Shown here: piece after piece, positions 56,701-63,861 of the stretch | Position numbering within the stretch: the stretch's first letter is position 1 | Layout: the number at the start of each line of letters is the position of its first letter | Assembly (NCBI RefSeq): GCF_016756615.1 | Contig: NZ_AP023262.1 | Location: 3,163,501-3,227,500 of the forward strand | DNA: 64,000 nt | Reading direction: 5' to 3' | Origin: Mesorhizobium sp. L-8-3 | GTDB lineage: Bacteria > Pseudomonadota > Alphaproteobacteria > Rhizobiales > Rhizobiaceae | Made by a program: the position numbers and the translations under genes | The notes under the pieces: model-generated | Database searches by the model: none | Told to the model about the DNA's origin: nothing | Seen by the model: the letters and a program-made list of their open reading frames with translations, nothing else

Positions 56701-57112
56701 CCACCCCGGCCGCGTCGCGCGACAGATGCGCCGTCGCGCCGTCGCCGAACAGGCTGAAGCGGGTGGTGGTGTCGAAGCCGGCCTTGGGCTCGTCATAGGT
56801 GCCGGCGGCATCGGGGTCGTAGACCCGCACATGGACCGTGCCGGCAGCCTCAGGCAGCGCGATACGGACGACCTGGCGAAAATCATGATCGCCCTCGTTC
56901 ACCCGCGCCATCGGACCGAACGTCACAAGGCCGACATCGGAAGGGGAAGGAGCAACGACCTCCGCGAACGCGCCTATGCCAGGCAGGGTGGCGCGGATCG
57001 CATCCAGATTGGCGCCGATAAAGGCCGGCACGACGACAGAGGCCATGCCGGGCCCGGCCAGCCCAAGAAGGCGACCGGTCCTGACCCAGAGATTTCGACG
57101 GTGACGCCTCAT
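50750..57112 (-). CDS. Giant PKD-repeat protein (2120 aa)
   Basis: A 2120-aa protein, probably exported; a hydrophobic stretch at residues about 14-40 (GRLLGLAGPGMASVVVPAFIG) may be a signal or anchor. Residues about 58-540 match the N-terminal half of the neighbouring 952-aa protein almost exactly. The rest is a chain of about 17-19 PKD-type beta-sandwich repeats of some 85-90 residues, each with a WDFGDG-like core and a PGTYxVxLTVTDDSG-like strand; several are degenerate (DFRDG, DFADG, NFGDG, one with DVRGTD). PKD domains usually serve in surface adhesion or protein contacts. No catalytic domain is seen. It overlaps the upstream gene by four bases. Confidence 0.9.
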   Translation of the reverse strand: MRRHRRNLWVRTGRLLGLAGPGMASVVVPAFIGANLDAIRATLPGIGAFAEVVAPSPSDVGLVTFGPMARVNEGDHDFRQVVRIALPEAAGTVHVRVYDPDAAGTYDEPKAGFDTTTRFSLFGDGATAHLSRDAAGVVQESIDGKPLATAEFGADPALDGRWTTLFSVDAAKGSRTAAGAREFLLLVEGLTGNDGNVFDVAVSRTEDANQPPEGLKLSSFLPTFQMPRGNRQAELGFDVPADAESLAIENFDAAAGSVAFAGRFRSHPLAASAKSQWRHDDVALDGDDTGQRASVTATGGSETPNDITVFVGARKSGADAVEQPLAIDLPIRAIAPNRRPVTELAVTQLACGRMRFDASASRDPDGGPLTHRWRFDASDEISGATIEQDFAETGMHAGRLESFDASGVIGDGSARDFTFLVKPPPTASFEAPDLVAEGAALVLDGTGSKAPTLPEGTAIVRYHWTMGDGTELVQAPGDPDFGRPNHRYAGHGAYTVTLTVTDGTDNPCNSATVTRTVTVNAPPVANAGGSRSLALDDTLDLDAGQPTDPDGDSIRYLWDFGDGTTAEGAKASHRFERPGTFAVTLTADDGKGAENSVATDHATIIVNAAPVGDAVATPDKLVVGAPGLFDAARAIDPDGRITRFQWSFGDGTRSDRATVRHSFAMPGTYDVILTLTDDSGLANGTSVIARKVVAVEAGNETPLADAGGDRKAVVGDVLVFDGSASRDPDGSILSYRWDFGDGASAAGIGATHVYRAAGTYRVTLAVADDSGKPNAEASTSFDIAVTNKDNSPPEVRVGGDRSAFVDEIVDFDATGTVDSDGSIVSVHWDFGDGARASGFRARHAYRAPGRYKVHVLVGDDSGRRGATNEATFTVNVTDRYNKAPDSDIPAEIAMEAGVPRVFDATAAVDPDGRITSYNWDFGDGTQTGEPLIEHSYAAPGTYFGKLTLVDDSGLENGITTKRFVAFVEERHNIKPVAAAGADVSAIVGQRIDFDGGASADSDGSLIAYHWDFGTGKTADGERRSIAYFAPGRYEVKLTVTDNSGQDNATASDTLVVTVADRPNTAPVAAVEADRPAAIDEPVAFSGAASRDPDGNILTHAWDFGDGSTAEGREVVHSYARSGAYTARLTVTDDSGLANSQATAERRIKVNEPPVARAGEDQYVTASVVEFDASASSDEDGSIARFEWDFGDGETGTGARIAHTYSSPGAYEARLTVSDDSGTIRNAAQDTVAIRINAMPVADAGFDRVVTPGESVTLDGRRSTDPDGRIARYHWDFRDGATAEGDVVTHAFAKPGRYTVELTVADDSGHPEATDFSQIVVTVNQPPVADAGPDLSVAPGQKFMLSGSGSRDADGAISDWRWDVRGTDKVLQGARPEMRFEQPGIHTVTLTVTDDSSASNRTAQDDVTVAVNHAPAAEAGHDIFSETLRVVLDGSASTDADNDGLAYRWDFGDGGSGAGAVVEHTYETGGIYPVRLTVDDGRGLANSRDIDAITVRINRPPVAQAGDDKQACIGDVVVFDGSASTDPDNGLLRYGWDFADGETADIVNPTKVFAAPGSYRVRLKVTDESGLANDSGADEALVSILPAPVARAGDDMKVCANTIVRFDGTRSTDIDGVVNRYSWDFGDGQAGGGDQPEHMYSDPGTYRVTLQIEGDNLGLCSPVSTDDLIIDVIDAPKPAISAPKAAATNQEVTFDGTGSSIGSRIALRYEWDFGDGSTGTGAIARHAYAQPGTYRALLRAVAPAEAGGCASAQAVHVITVNAAPNADPGPGRSVEVGQSLLLSGARSSDPDGGIADYRWDFGDGGSAAGIEVRHIWRTAGRYRVMLVVSDGTGLPNGTDEKSVEIEVTDKPKVEISAASVACVGQEVRFGLSALSAGGETGPLAWNFGDGATGSGESIGHAYARPGTFTVGVSGPMNRAGNVLSTPIARTIRVNQPPVAIIDAERKACPGTVVSFDGSGSFDPDGTLTGLAWDFGDGSTAAGAKVSHSFSQPGTYPVRLTVTDDSGAACATGVAMLDLFVDAPPVADAGPDAEVQIGGARDSYVLDASRSRDADGDALSHHWVLSNGVELDGEKVRLEFAEPGMVTAKLTTTDPHGLACSAATAGVRIDVRLREQSVRLAD
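55521..56940. repeat. Duplicated 1.4-kb segment, copy A (in the 2120-aa gene)
   Basis: Matches 58451-59870 at a constant offset of 2930 with only scattered substitutions and no indels that I could find. It codes for the shared N-terminal half of the two PKD proteins. Confidence 0.9.
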
Positions 57113-59967
57113 TGTGCATCCCCGCCGTCATCGGTCACTGTGACTTTCATCATGCGTTCGGCGCTCATCGGCGTCACGCCGTCATCGGTGACCCTCAACC
57201 TTACGTCATATGTCCCTGCGGCATGGAAGGTGTGACGTGGGCTGGCGTCGTTCGACACCCCGCCATCCCCGAAATCCCAGCGGTACTGGAGGATGTTGCC
57301 ATCGGGATCGGCGGAAGCCTGGCCGTCGAAAAGCACGACCTCGCCTGTCCTCACTGCTGTCGGTCCGCTCAGGGCCGCGACCGGGGCGGCGTTGGCGGAG
57401 GGGAGCACGGTGACCACGAACTCGTCGCCGGCGACGAGAGCGACATCCGGCCCGTCATCGCCGATGGTCAGCTTCACGGGATAGGTGCCGGGAAACTGAT
57501 AGATATGCCGGTTTCGGATGCCGGATGAGCTATTACCGTCGCCGAGGTCCCATCGATAGGAGAGGATCGAGCCGTCAGGGTCGCTGGATGCCGAGCCGTC
57601 GAGGGTGACTTCTTCCCCGACCTTCACGGTCACGTCCTTGCCGGCATTTGCGACGGGCGCCAGATTGACCTTGTCGGCGACATGGACCTTGAAGTCGAAG
57701 CCGACGGCCGCCGGCTCGGGCAGTCCGTTGTCGCGAAGCGTCAACCGGGCGTCATATACGCCTGGCTTCCCGTACTGGTGGCTGACCTTGGGTCCGGAGC
57801 CTTTCGAACCGTCGCCGAAATCCCATTCGAAGGCGATGACGGAACCGTCGCGGTCGTCGGCGGTCGATGCGTCGAGGGCAAGAGGCCTGAACGTCGTGGC
57901 CGTGAACTCTCGCGGAAAGTCGGCCACCGGCGGCCGGTTCTGCGCGGGAAGCACCGTCACGACGGTCGAGGCCACCGACCTGGTGTTGCCGCCCTGGCCA
58001 TTGTCCGTGACGGCGAGACTGACCGGATAGGTCCCCGGCTGCCAGAAACTATGTTCGACGACCATGGAGTCCGAGCCGGAGCCGTCGCCGAAATCCCAGG
58101 CATAGAACTGGATCTCGCCGTCCGGATCGACCGACCGGCTGGCATCGAAGCGGACCGCCTCGCCGACATAGGCCGTGCGATCCGGTCCCGCATCGGCTGT
58201 CGGCTGCCGGTTGACCGGGTCGGGCACCGTGACGGTCACCGTATCGAATCCCTTTCCGGTCTCGAAGGGCGAGTCGTCGAGGACGGACAGCCTGACCTGA
58301 TAGTCGCCGGCCCGATGAAAGGCATGGCGGACCGCCGGGCCCGCCGCCCGGCCGCCGTCGCCGAAGTCCCAGAGATAGGAGACGATCGTTCCGTCAGGGT
58401 CGGAGGAGGCGGCCGCATCGAAAGTGGCGATCTCACCTGTGACCATGCGCCTGTTGCCGCCTGCGTTGGCGACGGGCGGAGCGTTGACGGTGACGGTGCG
58501 GGTGGTCGTGGCGCTGTTGCAGGGATTGTCGGTGCCGTCGGTGACGGTCAGGGTGACCTTATAGGCGCCGTGGCCGGCATAGCGGTGGTTCGGCCGGCCG
58601 AAGTCCGGATCGCCCGGGCTCTGCACGAGCTCGGTGCCGTCGCCCATCGTCCAGCGGTAACGGACGATCGCAATGCCCTCGGGCAGGGCGGGGGCCTTCG
58701 AGCCGGTGCCGTCGAGCACCAGGGCGGCACCTTCGGCGACCAGGCCAGGCGCCTCGAAGCTCGCCGTCGGCGGCGGCTTGACCAGGAAAGTGAAATCGCG
58801 CGCGCTGCCGTCGCCGATGACGCCGGAGGCGTCGAAGCTCTCGAGGCGGCCGGCATGCATGCCGGTCTCGGCGAAGTCCTGCTCGATCGCTGCGCCGGTG
58901 ATCTCGTCACCCGCATCGAACCGCCAGCGATGGGTGAGCGTGCCGCCGTCGGGATCGCGCGAGGCCGAGGCATCGAAGCGCATCCGGCCGCAGGCGAACT
59001 GGGTCATGGCGAGCGCCGTCGCCGGGCGCCGGTTGGGCGCGATGGCACGGATCGGCAGGTCGATCGCCAAAGGCTGCTCGACCGCATCCGCGCCCGATTT
59101 GCGCGCGCCGACGAAGACGGTGATGTCGTTGGGGGTCTCGCTGCCGCCGGTGGCCGTCACCGATGCTCTCCGGCCGGTGTCGTCCCTGTCGAGGGCGATG
59201 TCGTCGTGCCCCCACTGGCTCTTAGCGGAAGCGGTGAGCGGATCGGACCGGAAGCGGCCGGCGAAAGCAACCGAACCGGCGGCGGCATCGAAGTTCTCGA
59301 TGGTGAGGCCTTCGGCGTCGGCGGGCACGTCGAAGCCGAGCTCGGCCTGGCGGTTGCCGCGCGGCACCTGGAAGGTCGGCAGGAAGGACGAGAGCTTCAG
59401 CCCCTCCGGCGGCTGGTTGGCATCTTCCGTCCGGCTCACCGTGACGTCGAAGACATTGCCGTCATTGCCGGTCAGGCCCTCGACAAGGAGCAGGAACTCG
59501 CGCGCCCCGGCGGCGGTTCGGCTTCCCTTCGCGGCATCGACCGAGAACAGCGTCGTCCAGCGCCCGTCGAGGGCCGGGTCGGCGCCGAACTCGGCGGTGG
59601 CGAGCGGCGTGCCGTCGATGCTCTCCTGCACCACGCCGGCCGCGTCGCGCGACAGCCGCGCCGTCGCGCCGTCGCCGAACAGGCTGAAGCGGGTGGTGGT
59701 GTCGAAGCCGGCCTTGGGCTCGTCATAGGTGCCGGCGGCATCGGGGTCGTAGACCCGCACATGGACCGTGCCGGCAGCCTCAGGCAGCGCGATACGGACG
59801 ACCTGGCGAAAATCATGATCGCCCTCGTTCACCCGCGCCATCGGACCGAACGTCACAAGGCCGACGTCGGAGGGGGCTTCTTCGCCGGCGGCGACGCCGC
59901 AGTGGAGCATGGCGGCTGCGACAAGGGCCGGGCCGACACCGGTGCGCGATGCGTAGCGTCTCTTCAT
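57109..59967 (-). CDS. PKD-repeat protein (952 aa), paralogue of the giant protein
   Basis: A 952-aa protein with a signal peptide (GPALVAAAMLHCGVAAGEE). After a short start it shares its first half with the 2120-aa protein: an N-terminal beta-rich region (SDVGLVTFGPMARVNEGDHD, then FDTTTRFSLFGDGATARL) of unknown type, then a Cys-bearing Ig-like part. The second half has about five PKD repeats with DFGDG or DLGDG cores, all different from those of the larger protein. It ends with VTVTDDGGDAQ. It overlaps both neighbours by four bases (ATGA on each side), so it is translated as part of the coupled operon. Confidence 0.9.
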   Translation of the reverse strand: MKRRYASRTGVGPALVAAAMLHCGVAAGEEAPSDVGLVTFGPMARVNEGDHDFRQVVRIALPEAAGTVHVRVYDPDAAGTYDEPKAGFDTTTRFSLFGDGATARLSRDAAGVVQESIDGTPLATAEFGADPALDGRWTTLFSVDAAKGSRTAAGAREFLLLVEGLTGNDGNVFDVTVSRTEDANQPPEGLKLSSFLPTFQVPRGNRQAELGFDVPADAEGLTIENFDAAAGSVAFAGRFRSDPLTASAKSQWGHDDIALDRDDTGRRASVTATGGSETPNDITVFVGARKSGADAVEQPLAIDLPIRAIAPNRRPATALAMTQFACGRMRFDASASRDPDGGTLTHRWRFDAGDEITGAAIEQDFAETGMHAGRLESFDASGVIGDGSARDFTFLVKPPPTASFEAPGLVAEGAALVLDGTGSKAPALPEGIAIVRYRWTMGDGTELVQSPGDPDFGRPNHRYAGHGAYKVTLTVTDGTDNPCNSATTTRTVTVNAPPVANAGGNRRMVTGEIATFDAAASSDPDGTIVSYLWDFGDGGRAAGPAVRHAFHRAGDYQVRLSVLDDSPFETGKGFDTVTVTVPDPVNRQPTADAGPDRTAYVGEAVRFDASRSVDPDGEIQFYAWDFGDGSGSDSMVVEHSFWQPGTYPVSLAVTDNGQGGNTRSVASTVVTVLPAQNRPPVADFPREFTATTFRPLALDASTADDRDGSVIAFEWDFGDGSKGSGPKVSHQYGKPGVYDARLTLRDNGLPEPAAVGFDFKVHVADKVNLAPVANAGKDVTVKVGEEVTLDGSASSDPDGSILSYRWDLGDGNSSSGIRNRHIYQFPGTYPVKLTIGDDGPDVALVAGDEFVVTVLPSANAAPVAALSGPTAVRTGEVVLFDGQASADPDGNILQYRWDFGDGGVSNDASPRHTFHAAGTYDVRLRVTDDGVTPMSAERMMKVTVTDDGGDAQ
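58451..59870. repeat. Duplicated 1.4-kb segment, copy B (in the 952-aa gene)
   Basis: Counterpart of 55521-56940, same orientation, offset 2930. The near identity with no frame damage suggests recent duplication or continuing gene conversion. Confidence 0.9.
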
Positions 59968-62336
59968 CGGCTGAGCGTCACCTCGTTGATGTTTCCGGCG
60001 ACGTCGGCGAGTTCGACCACCACGTCGGGAGCCGAACCGTCCGCCCGGCGCGGGACCTCGATCATGCCCCTGTAGGATTTGTCGGCCTTGCTGTAGCGGA
60101 GGATGCCCGACCGCTCGGCGTCGCCCAGGCGCACCCTGAACCGCGAGGTCAAGGCGAGGCCGGTATCATCCCGCGCCGCGACGCGGATCGACAGCATCTC
60201 GGTGTCTCCGAGGTCTTTTGCCGTGATTTCACTGGCCGTCATCTCGGGTTTCACCGTGTCGAAGACGACCGTGTATTTTTCGATGCTGACGAGGCCGACG
60301 GCGTTGGTACCGACGATCTCGATGAGGTTGGCGCCCTGTTCGAGATCGATGTGGAAGCGCACCGCGTCGTCGCTGGCCTTGGGTGCCATGCCATTGACCC
60401 TGAGGATGGTTCCGGGATCAGCCGCGATGGCGAGGTCGAGCCGCGGGGTCGACGTGATCGCCGGCGGCGGTTCGGACAAACGAAAACGCGGCGGCCGGTC
60501 GGAGACCAGGGTCTCGATCGTTTCCCGATAGGCATAGCCGGAAACCGTCGTGACGACGACCGCGAGCGTTTCCTCCGTCGCCTCGAGCGGTACGTTCAGC
60601 GTGAAGCGGCCTGATGCGTCGGCATAGGCTTCCGAGCGCAAGGCGCCGTTACCGCCGAGGACGGATACTTTTGCCTGCTCCGTCACGGTTCCGGAAAGCC
60701 CGAACTCACGGGTTGCGGTCAGGAAGCGGCCCGTCGCGTCGCGCGGAAGGTGAGCATCGTAGACGATGTCGCGCCGCCGGTCCGCCACATAGGTGAAGGC
60801 CAGCCGGCGCGTCGTTTCGTTGCCGGCGGCATCACGGGCGACGACGGTGAGGTCGTTCGATCCGTCCTTGCCTGATATGGTCATGAAGAAGCGGCCGCTG
60901 CCGTCGACATCGGCGACTTCGCCATCGACGAAGACGGCGGCGCCGGCTTCCGTCTCGCCCGAAACCGTCACCGCCGCCTCGCGCAGGATGGCATCCGGCT
61001 GAGGCGTGCGGATCTGCAGATAGGGCGGCGCGCTGTCGTCGATGAGCTCGAATCTGCGTGCGACGCTCATCTGTCCGGGCAGGCCGAGGGCGTCGAGGGC
61101 GGCAACGCGCCAATAGTAGATGCCCGGCGCGAGGCCGACGTCGTCGGTCCGGTTCTGCGGTACGTTCCACAGGCTCTCGGCCATCCGGTCGAACAGCGGA
61201 TCAAAGGCGATCTCGACCCAGTAGCCGTGGCCGTCGCCGACAGCCTGCCAGCCGAGCCGGACATGGGTGCCGAAGACGATCGCGTTGTCGGCGGGCTCGG
61301 ACAAAGCGAGGCGGCCGATGACAGCCACCTTCTCCTTCGGCGCTTCGCCGGCACGCACGACCGCGCCCTCGTTGCGTCCGAGCACCAGCGTGTCGTCGCC
61401 CGAGACGATGGCGACGGGCTTGGCGTCATAGTTGGAGAATTTTGCGCTGTCCCGGTCCTGGCTGACCCAGAAGCTGCCGGAGTCGATCTTCGCGTCGACA
61501 TTGGCAAGGTTCACTTCGAGGCGACTGCGGTCGCTTTCCGGTGCGAGCAGAGCATAGAAGTCACCTTCCACAAGGCTGATCTGCGCTTCCTTGCGACGCT
61601 TCAGCGGATCGTCGCGCATGCGCTGGATCACGGCCTGCGAATTGGGATTGAGCCGGAACCGGCTGGCGTCGCGGAACACGACCTGTGCCGTCGAGGCCGA
61701 CAGCGTCCTGAGCTTCTCCTGTTCGTTGAGCACGGCGTCGAGCTCGCGCTCGGTCCAGCCGTTCTCGCTGACCTTCTGGCCCTCGACCCAGCCCTGCCGA
61801 TCGCTGAGGCGGGCCTCCGCCTCGATGTCGCGTCTTTCCTCGCTTCTCGCACGCGCCGCATCGGCGCGGCCGATCGATCGGGAGGACAAGGAGATGCTCT
61901 GCTGGTAGGCGCCGTTGCGATGCTGGACCACGGCCTGGTCGCGGAAGTCGATGGCGTTCCTGATCAGGATCGGGGCGAAGAGCTGGGCGCCGGCCTCGTT
62001 GGCCCTCTGGATCTCGGCCAGCGAGGTGTCGAGCGCCGTCGTGGAAAGTCGCACCTCGCTCCCGGGCAGCAGCAGCTCACGCCCTTCCGTGACGTCGGTG
62101 ATGCTTTCGATGCCGTTCAGCCGCAGGATGACGGGCCAGAGGTCGGGATCCTTGAGGTATTTCTCGGAGATGCCGCGCAGGGTTGCGCCAGGCGCCATCC
62201 TGACCTTGACGACGTCGTCGGCCATGTCGCTGACGACGGGGGCTGCCGGCGTCTGCGACGACGCGATCCCGGCAGTGCCCGCAACGGCCACAACCAGCAG
62301 GAAAGAAAGCAGAATCCTCCCGGTGCCGCTTCGCAT
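59964..62336 (-). CDS. LysM-FecR protein with Ig-like repeats, first gene of the cyclase operon
   Basis: About 790 aa from the ATG at 62336, just before a signal peptide (ILLSFLLVVAVAGTAGIASS). Residues about 42-98 form a LysM-like module (VKVRMAPGATLRGISEKYLKDPDLWPVILRLNG), which would bind peptidoglycan or related glycans. A coiled charged region follows, then a FecR domain (VFRDASRFRLNPNSQAVIQRM to SGDDTLVLGRNEGAVVRAG). Next are an Fn3-like part (APGIYYWRVAALDALGLPG) and several bacterial Ig-like units (VTVSGETEAGAAVFVDGEVADVDGSGRFF). It ends VVVELADVAGNINEVTLSR. This looks like an envelope-bound protein coupling cell-wall state to the HAMP cyclase. Confidence 0.87.
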   Translation of the reverse strand: MRSGTGRILLSFLLVVAVAGTAGIASSQTPAAPVVSDMADDVVKVRMAPGATLRGISEKYLKDPDLWPVILRLNGIESITDVTEGRELLLPGSEVRLSTTALDTSLAEIQRANEAGAQLFAPILIRNAIDFRDQAVVQHRNGAYQQSISLSSRSIGRADAARARSEERRDIEAEARLSDRQGWVEGQKVSENGWTERELDAVLNEQEKLRTLSASTAQVVFRDASRFRLNPNSQAVIQRMRDDPLKRRKEAQISLVEGDFYALLAPESDRSRLEVNLANVDAKIDSGSFWVSQDRDSAKFSNYDAKPVAIVSGDDTLVLGRNEGAVVRAGEAPKEKVAVIGRLALSEPADNAIVFGTHVRLGWQAVGDGHGYWVEIAFDPLFDRMAESLWNVPQNRTDDVGLAPGIYYWRVAALDALGLPGQMSVARRFELIDDSAPPYLQIRTPQPDAILREAAVTVSGETEAGAAVFVDGEVADVDGSGRFFMTISGKDGSNDLTVVARDAAGNETTRRLAFTYVADRRRDIVYDAHLPRDATGRFLTATREFGLSGTVTEQAKVSVLGGNGALRSEAYADASGRFTLNVPLEATEETLAVVVTTVSGYAYRETIETLVSDRPPRFRLSEPPPAITSTPRLDLAIAADPGTILRVNGMAPKASDDAVRFHIDLEQGANLIEIVGTNAVGLVSIEKYTVVFDTVKPEMTASEITAKDLGDTEMLSIRVAARDDTGLALTSRFRVRLGDAERSGILRYSKADKSYRGMIEVPRRADGSAPDVVVELADVAGNINEVTLSR

Positions 62337-62482
62337 AGGCTCGGCGAACGCGAAACTATCCGTACCCAGGATCGACAAGATGAACAGCCCCTTGGCTGCC
62401 AGCCCCAAATGCTATGTCTGGTATGTCTTGTCTATGCTTTGGCGATACATAAGCACACAAGGCCCCTAGTCGCTTGTTTCGA

Positions 62483-63177
62483 TCAGATTGAAGGGTAGAG
62501 ATGCTTCAGTTTGATGCGCGCGTTGGCGGTCGTGAAGTGCCAGCTTGCCTTGGCGTGATGAGTATTGCGGTCGGTCTCCCAGGCAGCGACTTCCTCGATG
62601 AGGATGTCTTTGTCGGGGATGCGGCGGTCGAGGCATTGGCAGGATAAGACGCCGAGTTCGGATTCGGCCAGATTGAGCCAACTGCCGTGCTTGGGCGTAT
62701 AATGCCACTCGAAGCGTTCGACGAGGCGCCTGGCTTCGGCAGCCGGAAAGGCCTCGTAGAGGGACGCCTTGCTGTGGATGTTGAGATTATCCTGGACGAG
62801 CGTGATGGTTGCGGCGTTGGCGAAGTGGCAATCGGCGAGCTCCTTCAGCACATGGGCATAGTCGATTGCGGTATGCCGGTCGGTGACCTTGACATGGCGC
62901 CAGCCCTCGAGCGGGGCAAACAACATGAACAGATTGGCGGTGCCGTTGCGCTCATACTCGTAATCGAAACGGGCCGGGCGCCCCGCCTTCATCGGGATCG
63001 GCACTCTTGTTTCGGCGATCAGTTGCTTTGACGTCTCGTCCAAACAGATAAGCGGGCGGTCGGGATCATGCGGCCGCGTGTAGACCGCCAGCACATCCTC
63101 CATCGCCGCGACGAAGGCGCTGCTGGCTTTCGGTGGGATGACCCAGCACTCCCGGCGATGGGGCTTCAGTGCGTTTT
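62483..63177 (-). CDS. IS630-family transposase, second frame (DDE domain)
   Basis: The catalytic half of the transposase, reached by -1 frameshifting at the A7 tract: the joined protein reads TLKK then NALKPHRRECWVIPPKASS, as in other IS630 proteins. The DDE residues are in PLICLDETSKQLI, TLVQDNLNIHSKAS and HGSWLNLAESELGVL. An in-frame ATG at 63103 could give a shorter protein of 206 aa if translated separately. The C-terminus HFTTANARIKLKHLYP is complete. Confidence 0.87.
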
Positions 63178-63645
63178 TTTTAGCGTCCGCCAGATCGTTG
63201 AATCGCTGGCGCGCTCGACGATGCCGAGTTCCACCACCTTGTCCTCCAGAAGCCTGAGCGTCCAGCGCGCATAGCCCTTGGGCGGTTCCGAGCAGGCCAG
63301 CGCAATCAATTTGGCTTCCTTCTCGCCGTCGAAAATGGGCGGCACCGCCGGCGTTTCCCGCGGCTTGCGGCGCAACACCGCGTCGAACCCCTCTTCCACC
63401 AGTTGCTTGCGCACCCGGTAGACCATCGATGGGCTGGTCTCCAAGACCGCGATGATGCGGCTATCGCTCCACCCCGGGCCCCCTTCCGAGACATCGGCCT
63501 TCAACAGGATGCGCGCCTTCAAAACCTGTCGCGCCGGGGTCTTACCCTTCCGGACCAGCCCTTCCAGCTGCTCGCGTTCTGCGCCACTCAACCGCACCAC
63601 ATATCGCTTTACCGCAATCTCCTTGGCAGTCATGAGAGCCTCCAT
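63166..63645 (-). CDS. IS630-family transposase, first frame (HTH domain)
   Basis: A 159-aa protein: KRYVVRLSGAEREQLEGLVRKGKTPARQVLKARILLKAD and then two helix-turn-helix parts (SDSRIIAVLETSPSMVYRVRKQLVEEGFDAVLRRKP and LLEDKVVELGIVERASDSTIWRTLKK). Its stop lies just after the A7 tract. It should bind the inverted repeats. The slippery A AAA AAA lets a part of ribosomes continue into the DDE frame. Confidence 0.88.
   Translation of the reverse strand: MEALMTAKEIAVKRYVVRLSGAEREQLEGLVRKGKTPARQVLKARILLKADVSEGGPGWSDSRIIAVLETSPSMVYRVRKQLVEEGFDAVLRRKPRETPAVPPIFDGEKEAKLIALACSEPPKGYARWTLRLLEDKVVELGIVERASDSTIWRTLKKTH
63174..63180 (-). promoter_or_regulatory. A7 slippery site for -1 frameshifting in the IS630 transposase
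   Basis: Seven T on the plus strand give A AAA AAA on the coding strand. The zero frame ends shortly after, and the -1 frame continues with conserved IS630 sequence. Confidence 0.8.
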
Positions 63646-63861
63646 CGCGAATCATCGCGATCAAAGCGAACCAGCAAAACCTTTCAATTTGGTTGAAACG
63701 ACCGACTAGCCGCAATTCAGCCCGTTGCGGTATGGTGAACGGGACCGGCGATCGGTCCGGCAGAGACTTTTCCGTCGCCTCGGCCCGGTATGAAATGTCG
63801 CGGCGTCGTCATGTGCCGCGGAGGCCGACCTCCTCGGCCCTGGATTGGCTGCGGCGGCGGT

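Larger units (their letters stand above)
62469..63706 (-). mobile_element. IS630-family insertion sequence
   Basis: About 1.24 kb bounded by imperfect inverted repeats (GTCGCTTGTTTCGATCAGAT at one end, GTCGGTCGTTTCAACCAAAT at the other) and flanked by TA at 62467-62468 and 63707-63708, the duplication made by IS630/mariner-type transposases. It carries two overlapping frames on the minus strand joined by an A7 tract. It lies between the LysM-FecR operon start and an MFS gene end. Confidence 0.9.

Noticed and set aside
53186..57235. A 1349-codon open frame on the plus strand opposite the giant PKD gene
   Set aside because: It mirrors the PKD repeats codon by codon, has no ribosome site or family signal, and the minus-strand frame has clear PKD motifs. 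High GC keeps the antisense frame open.
57682..60075. A 797-codon plus-strand frame opposite the 952-aa PKD gene
   Set aside because: Same reason: antisense shadow with Arg/Gly/Asp-rich composition and no recognisable domain.
62483..63645. Broken IS630 transposase (pseudogene)
   Set aside because: The two frames meet at an A7 slippery tract and the joined sequence is conserved IS630, so programmed -1 frameshifting explains it.
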